A stretch of DNA of 64,000 nt from Hoplostethus atlanticus (Eukaryota; Chordata; Actinopteri; Trachichthyiformes; Trachichthyidae). This document shows positions 20,401 through 30,620 of the stretch, piece by piece. Numbering within the stretch: position 1 is the stretch's first letter; the number at the start of each line of letters is the position of its first letter. The position numbers and the translations under genes are program-made. The stretch lies in contig JAXDDX010000226.1 of assembly GCA_034670405.1 (NCBI GenBank), positions 105,001-169,000 on the forward strand. Direction: 5' to 3'. The notes below the pieces were generated by a model. That model saw only the letters and a program-made list of their open reading frames with translations, made no database searches and was not told the DNA's origin.

Positions 20401-20667
20401 ACACAAAACATAACCCAAAACGCTTCTCCCAAATGAAGTCTGAAGGAAATATCCTCACAAGTGATCATTTTTCTGTTTTTTTAATTATTTTATTGTTGTG
20501 GGACGTTTAGACCCTCCAAGACAGTAAAATCCTAGATTTATCTCTCACACACATACACACACGCATACACACACACTTACCAGTAGTACAATGATGTATA
20601 CACAGGAGAAGAGGTATTGGTGGATTTCGTGGCTGATGGTGCAGTTAATCACATCCTCTTGAGACAT
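8000..20667 (-). CDS. gpr68: proton-sensing GPCR, GPR68/OGR1-like (6 coding exons)
   Basis: Exons (reverse strand): 20581-20667, 19313-19462, 14130-14263, 10057-10279, 9030-9210, 8000-8433. All introns are GT-AG and phases agree, giving 402 codons plus stop. The protein is a class A receptor: [17 protein letters not shown] in TM1-2, Cys90 and Cys168 for the extracellular disulfide, DRY at 114-116, CFSPYH in TM6 and NCVADPALY (the DPxxY motif) in TM7. Histidines tied to proton sensing in GPR68 have counterparts here: His13 and His16 (SHEIHQ), His85, His155 and His241. Family knowledge: GPR68 is a plasma-membrane receptor that senses extracellular acid and signals mainly through Gq. It lies next to CCDC88C in human, and ccdc88c follows here on the same strand. 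An in-frame ATG nine bases upstream (20676) is an alternative start. Mammalian GPR68 has an uninterrupted coding region as far as I know, so five introns are unusual. Confidence 0.9.
8434..9029 (-). other. gpr68-like intron 5
   Basis: Nothing recognised except a partial duplicate of the exon 6 start at about 8475-8511, described under findings. Confidence 0.5.
9030..9210 (-). CDS. gpr68: gpr68-like exon 5 (third loop, TM6)
   Basis: 181 nt. Starts [13 protein letters not shown], a basic third intracellular loop, then TM6 with [18 protein letters not shown]. Acceptor tttag, donor GTACC. Confidence 0.9.
9211..10056 (-). other. gpr68-like intron 4
   Basis: AT-rich, no open frame or recognisable repeat. 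Confidence 0.5.
10057..10279 (-). CDS. gpr68: gpr68-like exon 4 (TM4-TM5)
   Basis: 223 nt. Encodes TM4, the second extracellular loop with FFRHKEL and SVCFEHYP, and TM5 ending FLFPLAILS. Acceptor ctccag, donor GTAGG. CFEHYP and NYYRF.VGFLFP are typical of GPR68. Confidence 0.9.
10587..10725 (+). repeat. fish SINE-like repeat fragment
   Basis: Contains ctcagtggttagcactgttg, ctcacagcaagaaggtc and atgcatgctgggataggctcc, phrases I know from a dispersed repeat common in teleost genomes. It is internally shortened here. No protein coding is expected. Confidence 0.65.
11750..11948 (+). repeat. dispersed repeat, copy A (shared with 16048-16630)
   Basis: Blocks such as tcagaatcaaagaacaaggg, agagataccaattt, agaccagaatgcaa and aggaaagcactaactg recur in the same order at 16300-16610. 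Unclassified element, probably non-autonomous. Confidence 0.6.
11950..12960 (-). mobile_element. L1/Tx1-like LINE, internally deleted
   Basis: Reverse strand. 12768-12950 encodes the start of an apurinic endonuclease ([11 protein letters not shown], then LQETHLSE). About 12629-12650 carries GGDFN of the same domain. The frame at 11973-12611 goes from the end of the endonuclease ([14 protein letters not shown]) straight into the LINE C-terminus with a zinc-knuckle-like [16 protein letters not shown]. The whole reverse-transcriptase core is missing, yet this 212-codon frame is open. It lies in intron 3 of the receptor gene, antisense to nothing and in the same strand as the gene. Confidence 0.8.
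12961..13985. other. rest of gpr68-like intron 3
   Basis: AT-rich sequence, no gene or known repeat recognised up to the duplicated exon remnant. Confidence 0.4.
13986..14058 (-). pseudogene. decayed duplicate of gpr68-like exon 3
   Basis: Reverse-strand reading gives [11 protein letters not shown], then [13 protein letters not shown], against [11 protein letters not shown], then [13 protein letters not shown] in the true exon; about 80 % base identity over 74 nt. There is no frameshift across the match, but DRY has become YRY and no splice donor follows, and a stop comes shortly after. It is a relic of an exon duplication. Confidence 0.75.
14130..14263 (-). CDS. gpr68: gpr68-like exon 3 (TM3, DRY motif)
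   Basis: 134 nt. Begins [12 protein letters not shown] and ends [11 protein letters not shown] plus two bases of an Arg codon. Acceptor tttcag, donor GTAAT. A decayed duplicate lies about 70 bp further along the gene (13986-14058). Confidence 0.9.
14279..14585 (+). repeat. ~21-bp minisatellite, imperfect
   Basis: About 14 diverged copies of agatgaaacaagactatagg-like units. The 21-bp period shows on the reverse strand as a seven-residue repeat of the FHLPIVL type. It begins 16 bp from the acceptor of gpr68-like exon 3. Confidence 0.8.
14586..16047. other. gpr68-like intron 2, unassigned part
   Basis: No gene recognised. Short open frames only, no clear repeat structure. Confidence 0.4.
16048..16630 (+). 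repeat. dispersed repeat, copy B
   Basis: Starts with ttaaaggaaaaatccacccc and shares ordered blocks with 11750-11948. The opening phrase is related to aaaggaacagttcacccc at 52962. Unclassified, non-coding. Confidence 0.55.
16690..16990 (+). mobile_element. LTR-element fossil: LTR 3' part plus primer-binding site
   Basis: A polyadenylation signal (aataaa, about 16773) is followed by an LTR-like end and then TTGGGGGCTCGTCCGGGAT at about 16851-16869, which matches the 3' end of tRNA-Pro as used by gammaretrovirus-type elements for priming. Only this LTR/primer-site part and perhaps some leader are seen; no gag, pol or env is visible. It is a broken remnant of uncertain age, nested in intron 2 of the receptor gene. 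Confidence 0.6.
17545..17647. repeat. perfect 32-bp inverted repeat with inner hairpin
   Basis: Arms 17545-17576 and 17616-17647 are perfect reverse complements (outer end gcgtgtaggttgtatgtaat). Between them gcctcacgcc and ggcgtgaggc form a second stem. The RNA or extruded DNA would be a long, stable hairpin. Confidence 0.9.
18586..18835. mobile_element. nested foldback MITE
   Basis: Ends atggtgcattccagtgtact and the complement of its partner ggaatgcaccat match as inverted repeats of about 25 bp. The sequence lies inside the larger TTAA element, so it inserted later. No coding capacity. Confidence 0.65.
19313..19462 (-). CDS. gpr68: gpr68-like exon 2 (TM1-TM2)
   Basis: 50 codons, [10 protein letters not shown] to LWLQYFFQ. 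Acceptor ctctag, donor GTGAG. Covers the end of TM1, the first intracellular loop and TM2 with the conserved NL..SD motif. Confidence 0.9.
19661..20195 (+). mobile_element. Tc1-like element, deleted copy
   Basis: Inverted ends tatggccaaaagtcagtgga and its complement, flanked by TA. At 535 bp it lacks the 5' half of a Tc1 transposase gene. The remaining code shows [14 protein letters not shown], then in another frame HDCAPVHKA and [18 protein letters not shown], which hold the second Asp and the Glu of the DDE triad. A frameshift separates the two parts (near 19810). Confidence 0.85.
20203..20262 (-). repeat. fish repeat tail
   Basis: gtcgctttggataaaagagt is the widespread teleost 3' tail motif (cgctttggataaaagcgtctgctaaatg type). 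It lies immediately next to the Tc1-like copy. Confidence 0.6.
20581..20667 (-). CDS. gpr68: gpr68-like exon 1 (N-terminus)
   Basis: Encodes [17 protein letters not shown] and the start of TM1; 29 codons, phase 0 at the end, donor GTAAG. CA repeats (UG in the transcript) lie on both sides, at about 20547-20575 and 20678-20720. Confidence 0.85.
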
Positions 20668-20676
20668 GGTGCACAT

Positions 20677-20677
<1 letters not shown>

Positions 20678-20720
<43 letters not shown>
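20678..20720. repeat. (CA)n next to gpr68-like exon 1
   Basis: About 20 CA dinucleotides, 10 bp from the start codon region. In the transcript sense this is UG. Confidence 0.9.
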
Positions 20721-20727
<7 letters not shown>

Positions 20728-21206
20728 CACGTAAGTGCTCTCTCAATTTCTTATCACACACACACCAACTAGCTCAACCTAAACATGCACACACACATCT
20801 TCACGTTGGTCGATGGGCTCAGAGGTGTCATAAACGCCTTTCTTCTGTGGTCGGCAGGTTGGTATGCATATCTTATCTGATTGGCTGTTCCAATGCAGCG
20901 CTTATCTGCTCCAGAACATAGAAGAGTTTCCATTGTTAGTTTGTTAAATAATGTTTGCCTGCAACATTAACATTTGACAATATTTCACATTTTGAATACC
21001 ATGATTGACCAATGGGATGTGGTACAGTCAGAGTTGTCCACCTCTGATATGATGGATATGATGCAATTTGATTATTTAATAATTGTAGAATTGACCAATA
21101 TTACACAGGTTGTCTATGGTAAGCCCTTATAATTAATTGATTCTAATGCAAGATTTTGATTGGATTCTACACAACTATGCATGAATATGTCTTATTTGTA
21201 TTTGTA

Positions 21207-21239
<33 letters not shown>

Positions 21240-21340
21240 ATACCTGCCTTCACCCACCTTTCTTTCACTGACACACAAGTCAGGTTTCTTCATAGGTGCT
21301 GAACCTAGTGTAACAGGTCAAATAATCACCAAGTTATCAC
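20721..21340. other. upstream of gpr68-like coding start
   Basis: A possible untranslated-exon acceptor on the minus strand (accacag before aagaaagg, about 20845) is visible but unproven. An ATT repeat lies at about 21209-21238. No gene otherwise. Confidence 0.3.
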
Positions 21341-22597
21341 CAAGTTCGATTTACAGGTTTTTTTTCGATTGCTTTGACTCAATTTGCACAACAGAGTTTC
21401 AATGTGCAAAACTCTTAACACAGAATGCTATAGAGTTTTGCGCATTGAAAAACTGTTGTGCAAATTGAGTCAAAGCAGTCGAAAAAATCTGTAAATGGCT
21501 CTGGTTTACACAGTTAGAATCTGAAGGAAATATAGAAATTGGCTTCCTGTTAAAACCACGACTGCTTCCTGTTTGATTTTTAACAAACATTTGTTCTTTA
21601 AATTTGGTGTTACAGTTTTCGTTTGCTTTGACTCAATTTGCACAACAGATTTTCAATGTGCAAAACTCTTAACACAGAATGCTATACTGCTCATTTTGGG
21701 TTCAAAATCTAATATAGCATGCAAAATAAAAATACCGGTTTCAAATGAGAGAATATTATATGCAAAAGTTTATCATTGCACCAGAACATTGGATATGTTC
21801 ATCGTTGAAGTTTAATTATTGGTGCATTTTCAAATACAATGGCCATTATCAAATAATGCTGTCAAACACTAAATAATTGTCATCAAAAAAGACTATGCAA
21901 GAGTCATTTACTCATAAGTAATTCAAATGAAGTACAGCAAGCATCCCCTGTGATCCCCTGTGATAGACTGAGGTATATATATATATATATATAGCTTGTG
22001 TTTTTATGGAAGACAAACAAAATATTAGATTACAGTAGATTACTGTATATGAAAGAAATCATACAGTAATGCAGTAAACTCAAAAATTTACAGTAAAAGC
22101 AAAAACAACAGTAAAAGCAAAAACAACAGTAACAAAAAACAAAACAAATGCATTTCAGTGCTTAAGCAGCATTTTGCCTCTCTGCTGCATTTGGCCACAG
22201 AATCGGCCTCAACCTCCTGCTCCATGTTGTCAGAAACTGCCATTCAGGTTTCTAAGCAGCCTTTTATGTAGTGGTGAAGAGATTATCAATTGTGTTGCAA
22301 TGTTACTAACCTGGGCAAGGTTGCTGGAAGTAATGAGACATGGCTACAAACGCCTGTTGAATTGATTCAGTGACCTGCGGTTGTAGTAATAAGCATTTGA
22401 ACATTGTTGTATTGTTAGGTAGCTGTACTCTGAGGATGGAGCATGTGATTTAGAGTTGTGCACTTTGTATGTCAGCATAGGATGTAGTGTCTTAGAGTAT
22501 GAATTTTGAAAGTCAGTTTGGCACTTTGCATTTTGAGTTTTGTACATTGAAATTCTGCTGTGCAGAATGAGTCAAAGCAATCGAAAAAAACTGTAAT
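21341..22597. mobile_element. DNA element with TTTGACTCA-type inverted ends
   Basis: Left end acaggttttttttcgattgc, then tttgactcaatttgcacaac. Right end at 22545-22597 is the complement (gagtcaaagcaatcgaaaaa, ctgtaa). Internal partial copies of the end occur at 21440-21485 (inverted, making a hairpin with the left end) and 21615-21690 (direct). About 1.26 kb, no transposase recognised; family unknown. Confidence 0.6.
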
Positions 22598-22699
22598 ATA
22601 GCCTGAACCTAATGCCTGTTATATGTGTTCTATTTTCTCATTAGCATGCCACTGTAAAAAATGTGATCAGTAGGAAAAAAAAAGAAACTTCAGAGCATA

Positions 22700-22745
22700 G
22701 TACATTGCAGTAATTTAGCAGACACTTTTATCCAAAGCGACGTAC
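22700..22745 (+). repeat. fish repeat tail
   Basis: tttagcagacacttttatcc, then aaagcgacgtac: same tail family as at 20203-20262, opposite orientation. Confidence 0.6.
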
Positions 22746-23469
22746 GAATGTGCTTGACACTATATGGGGATTGAACTGAGCTGTCCAGGCTGGAAAATAA
22801 CCCTGACTATGTTGATGGTACATTTTAACACATCCAAATATCCAGTTAATCCAGTCCATTTACATCCACATGTGCTACTGTTAACGCGCGTTGAAAAGTA
22901 GATGTGCTGTCTCTAAGTGGACACACAGACGTGTTGGAATACACGTACATACAAGTACACATCCTTTTTGGAAGTGTTCAGACACACACACACCCTCAAC
23001 TGCTTTAGGCCAATAATAGCAAGACTGTGATGATATGTGACTGCATGTAACTTGTTGAATGTGGAGCAGAAAAAAGAGCCTGCATGCTCGGAAAATAAAG
23101 GTAAAAAAAAAAAATACTCACTGCAGTACACAGCATCATCACACTCTATAATGCAGCAGCTTACACAAATGAAATGACACTCTGTGCAGCTACACAGTAA
23201 CAGAAAAACAGACGTGAGTCCGGCCAGTCCCTTCGGTTCTCCGCCGGATTCCTCTGAGGAAAATGAGACTAATTGGAAACATGCACTGCATCTTAAACAT
23301 CAGTGTGTTTTGACTGCGTGAGCTTTGTGCAGAACGATATGAATAGCGACTGAGGTCAGTGATGTACAGAAGCCAGACACCAGACACCCCATATGATGTA
23401 TATCTTTAACCACACGGGTTAGATTATATAGGAGCAGAACCTCACATGTTTAACCCTACGAGACCCAGA

Positions 23470-23760
23470 TCTGATGGTAACAGCCCTATACTTAATTTAT
23501 CCTATATTAGTGGTGGTCACGGTAGCCATGGTAACAGCCCCCCACGGCGCATCCTGCATCAGTACTACAGGGGTAGCCATGGTAGCAGCCCCCCATCCTA
23601 TATGTATCTACTATGCACTTTATTGATGCACTTTATTGATATTATCCAAAAGCACTGTAACATATTTGGTATGCTGTGCTTTGTGCTTTGTGGACACTAA
23701 AGTTTTCTTATTTAATCTCAGTACCACAGTGGTAGCCATGGTGACAATCCCCTATCCTAA
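23470..23760 (+). repeat. degenerate tandem repeat
   Basis: Repeated phrases ggtagccatggta.cagcccc, each near a tactacag/taccacag phrase, occur about four times with variable spacing. Confidence 0.5.
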
Positions 23761-23917
23761 AACTATCCTGCACTAGTACTACAGTAGTTTGTCAACATGT
23801 CATTACAACTATTTACATTTTTAGAAAGCACATGTGGTATGAGCTGCATCTTATACGAGAGAACAGAAGCACAGGGGATTTCAGTTAGAAAGGAAACAAC
23901 AGAAGAGAAAAGAAGGG

Positions 23918-24040
23918 GGCGTCCTGGTGGATCAGTGGTCTAAGGCACACAACCGCAATTTCCTGGGTTGGAATCCAGCCCGGGACCTATGTCACATGTC
24001 ATCCCTGATCTTACCGTTACTATAAAATAAACAAGAGAAA
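23918..24040 (+). repeat. tRNA-derived SINE fragment
   Basis: ggtggatcagtggtctaagg resembles a polymerase III A box and gggttggaatcc a B box. This is followed by cgggaccta and catgtcatccc, a pattern known from a teleost SINE. An A-rich tail follows. Confidence 0.6.
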
Positions 24041-25083
24041 GGAGGAAAAAAAGAGGAAAAACTTTTTTGTGTTTTTTCTAATACAAGGGAGTTTTTTTTT
24101 AATGCTTTTTTGTTAGTTTTCACTTTAGACAGGGAGTAAGTGATAGTGATAAGTCTATAACCAAAAAATAACCAGATTTCCAGTGGTGCTACAGTTGTAA
24201 AACTAGTGGAAGTATAGTATAGGATCTCTACCTAGCAACATATGGATCATAAATGCAACAGCACCATCATATCATATATTATCATCACAGGGTCCAATGG
24301 GGCTCACCCAGCGCCAACATAACCTATGCTAACCCACAAATGTACCAGACTATAGCCAGCCTACTCTCTGAGTACAGGCTCTGGTCAGCATATACCTAAC
24401 TCAATTCAAATGTTAATACAAAGTGGAAAATTAAAATGCAATCCCAGCGTGGCATTTTCATTTTCCACTTTTGCATGCATTATGTGAGTCAATATGAAAA
24501 CCTCAAAGTCATCAAGCAGCAAATCACATTATTTCATTTCAATTTTCATATTCATACAGACAAGTCCAGGCCATCAGCCAGCGAATCTGATTTTATTTGC
24601 CTCCATGTTAGAACAAATAGGAGAGATGGCAATTGTTGCTGCTATTCAGTCTCCCGAATCAATTCCAGTCACGACCTGAAACACATCACGTCTTAACATT
24701 CAGCCATATGTAAGCATAGTCTGCTGGCTGCACTATGCGTGTGCCCATAGTGCCCCCCCGGCCCCCAACCCCCTCAATTTGAGCTGAACATTGAATTGCA
24801 CTGAATTATGTTATGTTTCGCCTGTGAATCAGCAGATCAGAAGAATAAAGGTCACTAAGAAAGAGTTGGGAGCTTCTGAGCAGCACCTGAACGCAGCATC
24901 GGTTCCTCTATGTGGATTGTACTGTATCCCAGAGCCCACAGACAGTAAGGCCTCTGTGTTACTGCCTATATTTCTGTCCTTCGGCGTCCCAGTATCTTTA
25001 GAATGGCTCCATAATAACATACTGTAGGAACCATTTAGAGCCACTGTAACACAACACACATAAACCACTGGCACTACACTGAC

Positions 25084-25154
<71 letters not shown>

Positions 25155-27358
25155 TTTATGTGTCTCTCCCTGTTTTCTGTCTGTTTGGCCATTTCTGTCT
25201 TCTCTCTGTGTCTGATTGCCTTGCTGTCTCTCTCCCTCTCTCTCTCTGTCTCTCTGTCTCTCTCACTCATCCCAAATAAACCTAAAACTGATCAAGGTGC
25301 AGCTGGATACACAATCCCTCTGGGTCAGGTTTACCCTATGCTAACTCGGGATAACCTACCAGCTTTTTTTTAACCCTTATTCAACCAGACCAGTTGAAAA
25401 AAAGCATGCGCAAAAGATTAGATTCTTAAAGGTGCAGCAAAACAGCTCTGCACTGTATAGCGCTCATTGTGACTTGTGACTAATGGTGCATTATCAAAAA
25501 TAATAAAACATTTATAGTGCTCCCAGCAAAGTGATACTTTGAGTGGTCTGGACGCTTAATGGCCAAGAGTATCCATTACAGAGGCAGGGGTCTCTGGGAA
25601 ATTCACACCGGTGGACTTGGCAGATATCTGGGCCTGATAGGACACTTTATTCGCGCTTGTTTATTTGGGAAAATTGGAAGGAGGTAAAACAGCGTGACTA
25701 TGTGTGTGTTTGTGTGTGTGTGTGTGTGTGTGTCGTGCACAAACAGGAAACAAAGGAAATAAATGAAAAATGACCCCGGTCTGTAATTATCTTGGCCGCC
25801 ACGGGCCCTGAACGTTTGTGGCTGTATTTTGAAGACGGGTTGAATTCCCTTAAAGAGATTGATTATATATAAAAATGTACTAATCCTATATGTATAAAAT
25901 GAAGATCGAGACCCCCCAGCCGCTTCAACACCTTCTTCCCAAGAGCCGTCACCTTGCTTAACCCGTTCTCCGGACTCTATAATGCGCTTTAATATTTTTT
26001 GGATATGGTTCCTTCTGAGGAACCATATCCTCCAGTGAGTGATCATCATAAGGCAAACAACCAGCAATATGACAGAAAATCAATGACATTTTCATAAAAG
26101 CATTCATTGATGCATTTCTGCATCAGTTTGACTCTACTTACTATGATGTGCACTGTGCATTTATGTCATATGGATTTGTGTCAGCCTAAAAAGGTGGTAA
26201 ACTCTATTCTGCAAGTAAAAAGCTGGGTTAACAGAGTTTCGGTGGGATTTACCCTCCACTACATCCCTGCTTTTAACATATGTTTTATGAGGATAATGTA
26301 ACTACCTCATGGTGTCCAGTGGACTGCTGGACACTCACCATCCCCATATCCCCTCGCTCCCCCAAATCAACAGCCTCCGAGACTGATAACCTCAATCAAC
26401 CCTCTCAGTGCCAGGATCAATAACCTAATGGCCCTGTCATCAATACCTTAACTCCTAAGGCTGTTGGAATGCCGTTGCTGGCCGGTGATCAGTGACCCTG
26501 ACAATGGTAACCGTGGCAACAGCAGTAAGTTGTAAATCGGGCACCAATGAGGGTCCCGTCACGGCTGTGACAGTGACTACAAGCAACATACTGCTTCCTC
26601 ATCCGTTACTAGGTTGGGCTAGTGGAATACTCTTCATCACCATTCTCATCCTCATCATCATCATTATCACAACCACAACCAACTTTAGCTGGTTAACTTT
26701 GCTACTGTTTAAGCTAGTTGTCGGCCACAGCTCACACAATTCAACCCAGCTGGTTTGCAGGTAAACATAACATTGACGGCCTGCCGTGGCTTACTGCTTA
26801 ATATCGCTGTCCCCCATCTTCATCACCCTCTTCATCCTCATGACCATCATAATCATCATATTACTAGTAGAGGTGCAACAACCCCTATGGTTTCCCCCCA
26901 TATTCAGTTTCTCCAACAGTTTGTAAATCAGGGCCCAACCAGGGTCGTGTTGCTTCTGGGAAAAGGAGTTTACAAGCACGGCTTCAGCATTCACTCTCTG
27001 AACAAGGATGAGTCATTGTCTACACATGCGAGTCTATCTTTGTATTACTCTTCATTACTTTTCATCACACCTTGTTCCACTTTTCCATTTGCCTGTTGAT
27101 AACAACGCATGTTGTACCGAAATGTAACACATAGCGCAATGACTACTATGCTGGTAATGGTGCACTCAGAGATGTGCGGATAATGACTCGTCTGTGCTAA
27201 AATGCACTGGAATTATCATCATCATCATCATCATCATCATCATTACTGCCAACATCAACAGCAGTATCTTCATAACAGTCTTACAGATTCAACTCACACT
27301 GATGTCTGGAAATTGCCTCTAGAAAACACACTGCTTTACCATGACCACTCTATTCCCC

Positions 27359-27407
<49 letters not shown>

Positions 27408-27904
27408 CCATCACCACCACCACCACCACCACCACGGTCAGGCAACTTTGGGTGTCTGATTACCTTATTACCTGATTACCTGATTACCTATTAGCAGTGT
27501 TGCTTTTATAACAGGAACATATAGATGCCAGTAAAAAACAAAGGTGTTCATTATTTTTCCATAAAGCAAAACCTAATACTAATTTCTGTCATTATCCAAG
27601 TAATGGAACCTAGATGATAATCGATGATAATAATAAGACATAAAGGATGAAGAAGAAAAAGAACTATGAATTGTCCTAGGCCTATACACAGCCTTTCACT
27701 CTGCTGTTTGATCCACATTCCACCACACAGCCACCACAACAAAACAACTGCCTCTGAGGCTAGAGGAAATGTCACGTTCAATAACTTAGCTCCCGCTACA
27801 ATACAGACAAGGATGTTTAGAGTTAGTGGTAGTGTTGTATGAAGTTTGACCAGTTTTAGTGCTATAACCTGCAATGGGAAAAAGCAAGTCTATGAAATGT
27901 GTTT
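24041..27904. other. intergenic stretch with simple repeats
   Basis: No gene recognised. Holds (CT)n at about 25087-25265, (GT)n at about 25703-25732, (ATC)n at 27213-27243, and a (CAT)n/(CAC)n run at 27361-27434. Open frames over these are poly-His, poly-Ser/Leu and similar artefacts. Confidence 0.5.
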
Positions 27905-28410
27905 TGTTAGAAACAGTTTGCGAACCCTTTTGAATCACCTGCATTCCTGCATGCAAGAAGTCATAAACACAATATAGTTTAACAAAAACACAAAATTGTG
28001 TGTTTATTGAATATATTGTTCAAACATTAACAGTGAACCTCTAGGATAATGACTTGCTGCCTGTCTCAAGTTTGCCAAAGACCACCTGGATGTTCCACAA
28101 AGCTACTGGAACAATGTTCTCTGAACAGATGAGACAACAATTTAAATTGTTGGGCAAAAGGGCACAATGCTATGTTTGGTGGAGAAAAAACACTTCATAA
28201 CACCAGAAAAACCTCGCCCCAACATCACAGTCAATCATTCAATCATTGCGGGATCAATGAATTCCAAATTGTATCAGGAAATTGTGCAGGAGAATATTAG
28301 ACAAACGGTCCGTGATCTGAAGATTAACAGCATGACAATGACTCCAACTCAAAAGCAAATGACCTGAAGCAAGCCGTTCATGGAAGAAATCCCAAACGAA
28401 CTGTAAGGAG
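27905..28410 (+). mobile_element. Tc1-like relic
   Basis: Pieces read like Tc1 transposase: FAKDHLDVPQSYWNNVL followed by TDET (first Asp), and later MNSKLYQEIVQENIRQTVRD. The sequence between and after is deleted or shifted, so no functional transposase remains. The left part starts near gaacccttttgaatcacctg. Confidence 0.65.
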
Positions 28411-30439
28411 GAATGGTGTTTGGAGGAATAGTTTGGCTGTGGATAAAGGATGTATGGTATATGCTTAGCACTCATCGCTGTGGTGTTTCTGCACTGCACT
28501 TCCCAGAGATCACAGTAATACGGTGGTTCTGCCCAAACAGAGATGTATTTATTTTGTATCATTACTGTTCATAGAGAACTAAATATTGCATATATGGTAA
28601 ATAGCCCTGGGCCTGGAGCTGAACTGTGGGATACACGGTTTGTGATATTAAAGTGGTAATCCATTTTTGTTTGTTTGTTTTGATTTTGTTGTCATATTTT
28701 GTGCTAAGCGCTCATTTGCTGTGGTGTTTTTTTTTACATTTTATTTTATCTCCATCTTTGTCTCTCAGCCTCATCACTGTGGTGTTTCTCACTGCTCTTC
28801 CCAGAGATCACCTGTCAATCAAACAGTGTGTCCAGCACTGTGACGTCTTTTTCCTTGGATTTTCCTTGAGTTTCTGTAGTTGGCGCTCTTTTCTTTTTCT
28901 GTTCAGCTACGGTGGCTATCGCTGTTCAGGCTAACTACGCAGTTATTCTTCTAGTAATTCCAATCCAAACGTAAACATAAGACACATCACTTCCTGTGTG
29001 CCAGAGGATTCTTTCCCAGGAAAGGCCTACCAGACACCGGGTATTTAGAACAGCAAATGGAAAAGCTTTCATGTACTGTATAGAGGTTGAATTACCGTTG
29101 TGTTATAACAATTAGCAATACTGATTATTACTTTACAGTCTTGTTCAGGATAAGCGGCACATGCATTGTCGTGTCCCGCTCCCTGTTATCCCCATATACA
29201 TGAGTAAACACCACATTCTGAGTATTACTGTGGAAAAATGAGCTTATGTTGACGGCAAAGTAAACAGTAAATTGAATAAGGTGTACACATGCCTCAGTAT
29301 CCTCGCTCACATCGAACCAGCTCAGAAGCAGAATACTCTAGTATCCTGAGTAACGGAAAAAAAACGAAAGAAAAAGAAAGAATACTTCCAATATTTCCAA
29401 GCCACGTCATCGTCTGTTCTACTCCTAGTCCCGCTGGACCCAAACACCTTCTACCGCTACACACACACACACTTTACCAGAAACACAGAGGGGAGGGAGG
29501 GAGAGGAGATGAATTATTTCCCCAGAATAACATAAGGAACTGATTTAATTTTTTCATGATCCACTGTTTAGTCCAGGCCCATGGTGTTCAGTAGAGCAGA
29601 GGTTGCCAAATGTTATCCTGTCTGTCATGGACCCTCAAACAGCCAACATTAGGGCCACGGACCCCCATCCGATCAGAGTTTGTCCAAGTGACCCAAATGG
29701 AAAGAGTTTGGTTGCTGTTTAGTATTGAACTGTGTTTACACAGCGATAATAGCGACCAAAACCTATGAATAGAAACGTCAAGCTTTTTCATCCTCTAAGT
29801 GGGACCTGGCATCCCGTCGAGGACCCCTTGGGAGTCTCCAGTCCCCACCGCTTTAGACGTATAGTGTATCTGCAGAGCCAATGATATTACGGGCAGCGGC
29901 CCCACCTTTCTATTAATGCCTGCACAGCGTTGAGCCTTTTTCATGGATGAATGGGGACAGCGTACACAAAGAGCCACTCCACTCGGCCCAATCGGTTCAC
30001 AAAGTCTGGGCCCGGACCCCAACGGTGGAGGTGTAAGAACATTAAAAAGGGGGTGCCCTGTTCAACCCAGGAAGGAGCTGAAGTCAAAAGAAATTAATCT
30101 GTGATCAACAGTTATCGGCGACGCCAGTGCCAAGGCCACCTCCTCCAAATATCCTGGTGGTACAGACCTGCAACGTGCCCGCCCCCACCTTTTTTCCAGT
30201 GCTACAGGTTCCCATTCATTTTTCTCTAACAGACATTTCAGAAAACCCCCCGGTAGAAGTTCAAGCTTGGAACCGGGCCAAGAAGCTACAAGATGAATCA
30301 CAAGCTCACAAAAATACAATAAAGATAGTGCACATCCCACGCGGCACTTCCGAAGACATCACTGATTCCCTTTCCCTTACTTTCAACACTGATACGGAAT
30401 CATATAATAATATAATTATATGTCCTGGTAGGGGGATGC
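28411..30439. other. intergenic, unassigned
   Basis: A local imperfect duplication is seen (28457-28512 against 28766-28812, sharing tcccagagatcac). No gene recognised. The 106-codon frame at 30127-30447 has no recognisable domain and I do not call it. Confidence 0.4.
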
Positions 30440-30620
30440 CTCTCTGAGTAGCTGCCCCCCTCCCGAGGTTTCTTCCAATTTTTCCCTAAAAGTTTTTTTT
30501 GGGAGTTTTTCCTGTGAGGGTCCAAGGCTGGAGGATGTCGTGTACTAACCATTTATTGTTTTCACACGTTGGGCACTGTGAAGCCCATACTAGACTGACT
30601 ACTGTGATGATTTTCGTCTT
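30440..30620 (+). repeat. fish dispersed repeat fragment
   Basis: cccgaggtttcttcc, ttttttgggagtttttcctg and ggaggatgtcgtgta occur in the order typical of a very common teleost repeat. Truncated here. Confidence 0.5.

Noticed and set aside
20545-20730. Extended open frame through the CA repeat upstream of receptor exon 1
   Set aside because: The N-terminal extension would be poly-Cys/Val from the repeat; the start at MSQEDV fits the family.
25603-26067. 154-codon open frame
   Set aside because: Runs through a CA repeat; no recognisable domain, composition not gene-like.
27202-27459. Poly-His open frame
   Set aside because: Pure product of the (CAT)n and (CAC)n microsatellites.
30127-30447. 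106-codon open frame
   Set aside because: No known domain, no codon-periodic signal that I can see, and it ends in a dispersed repeat.
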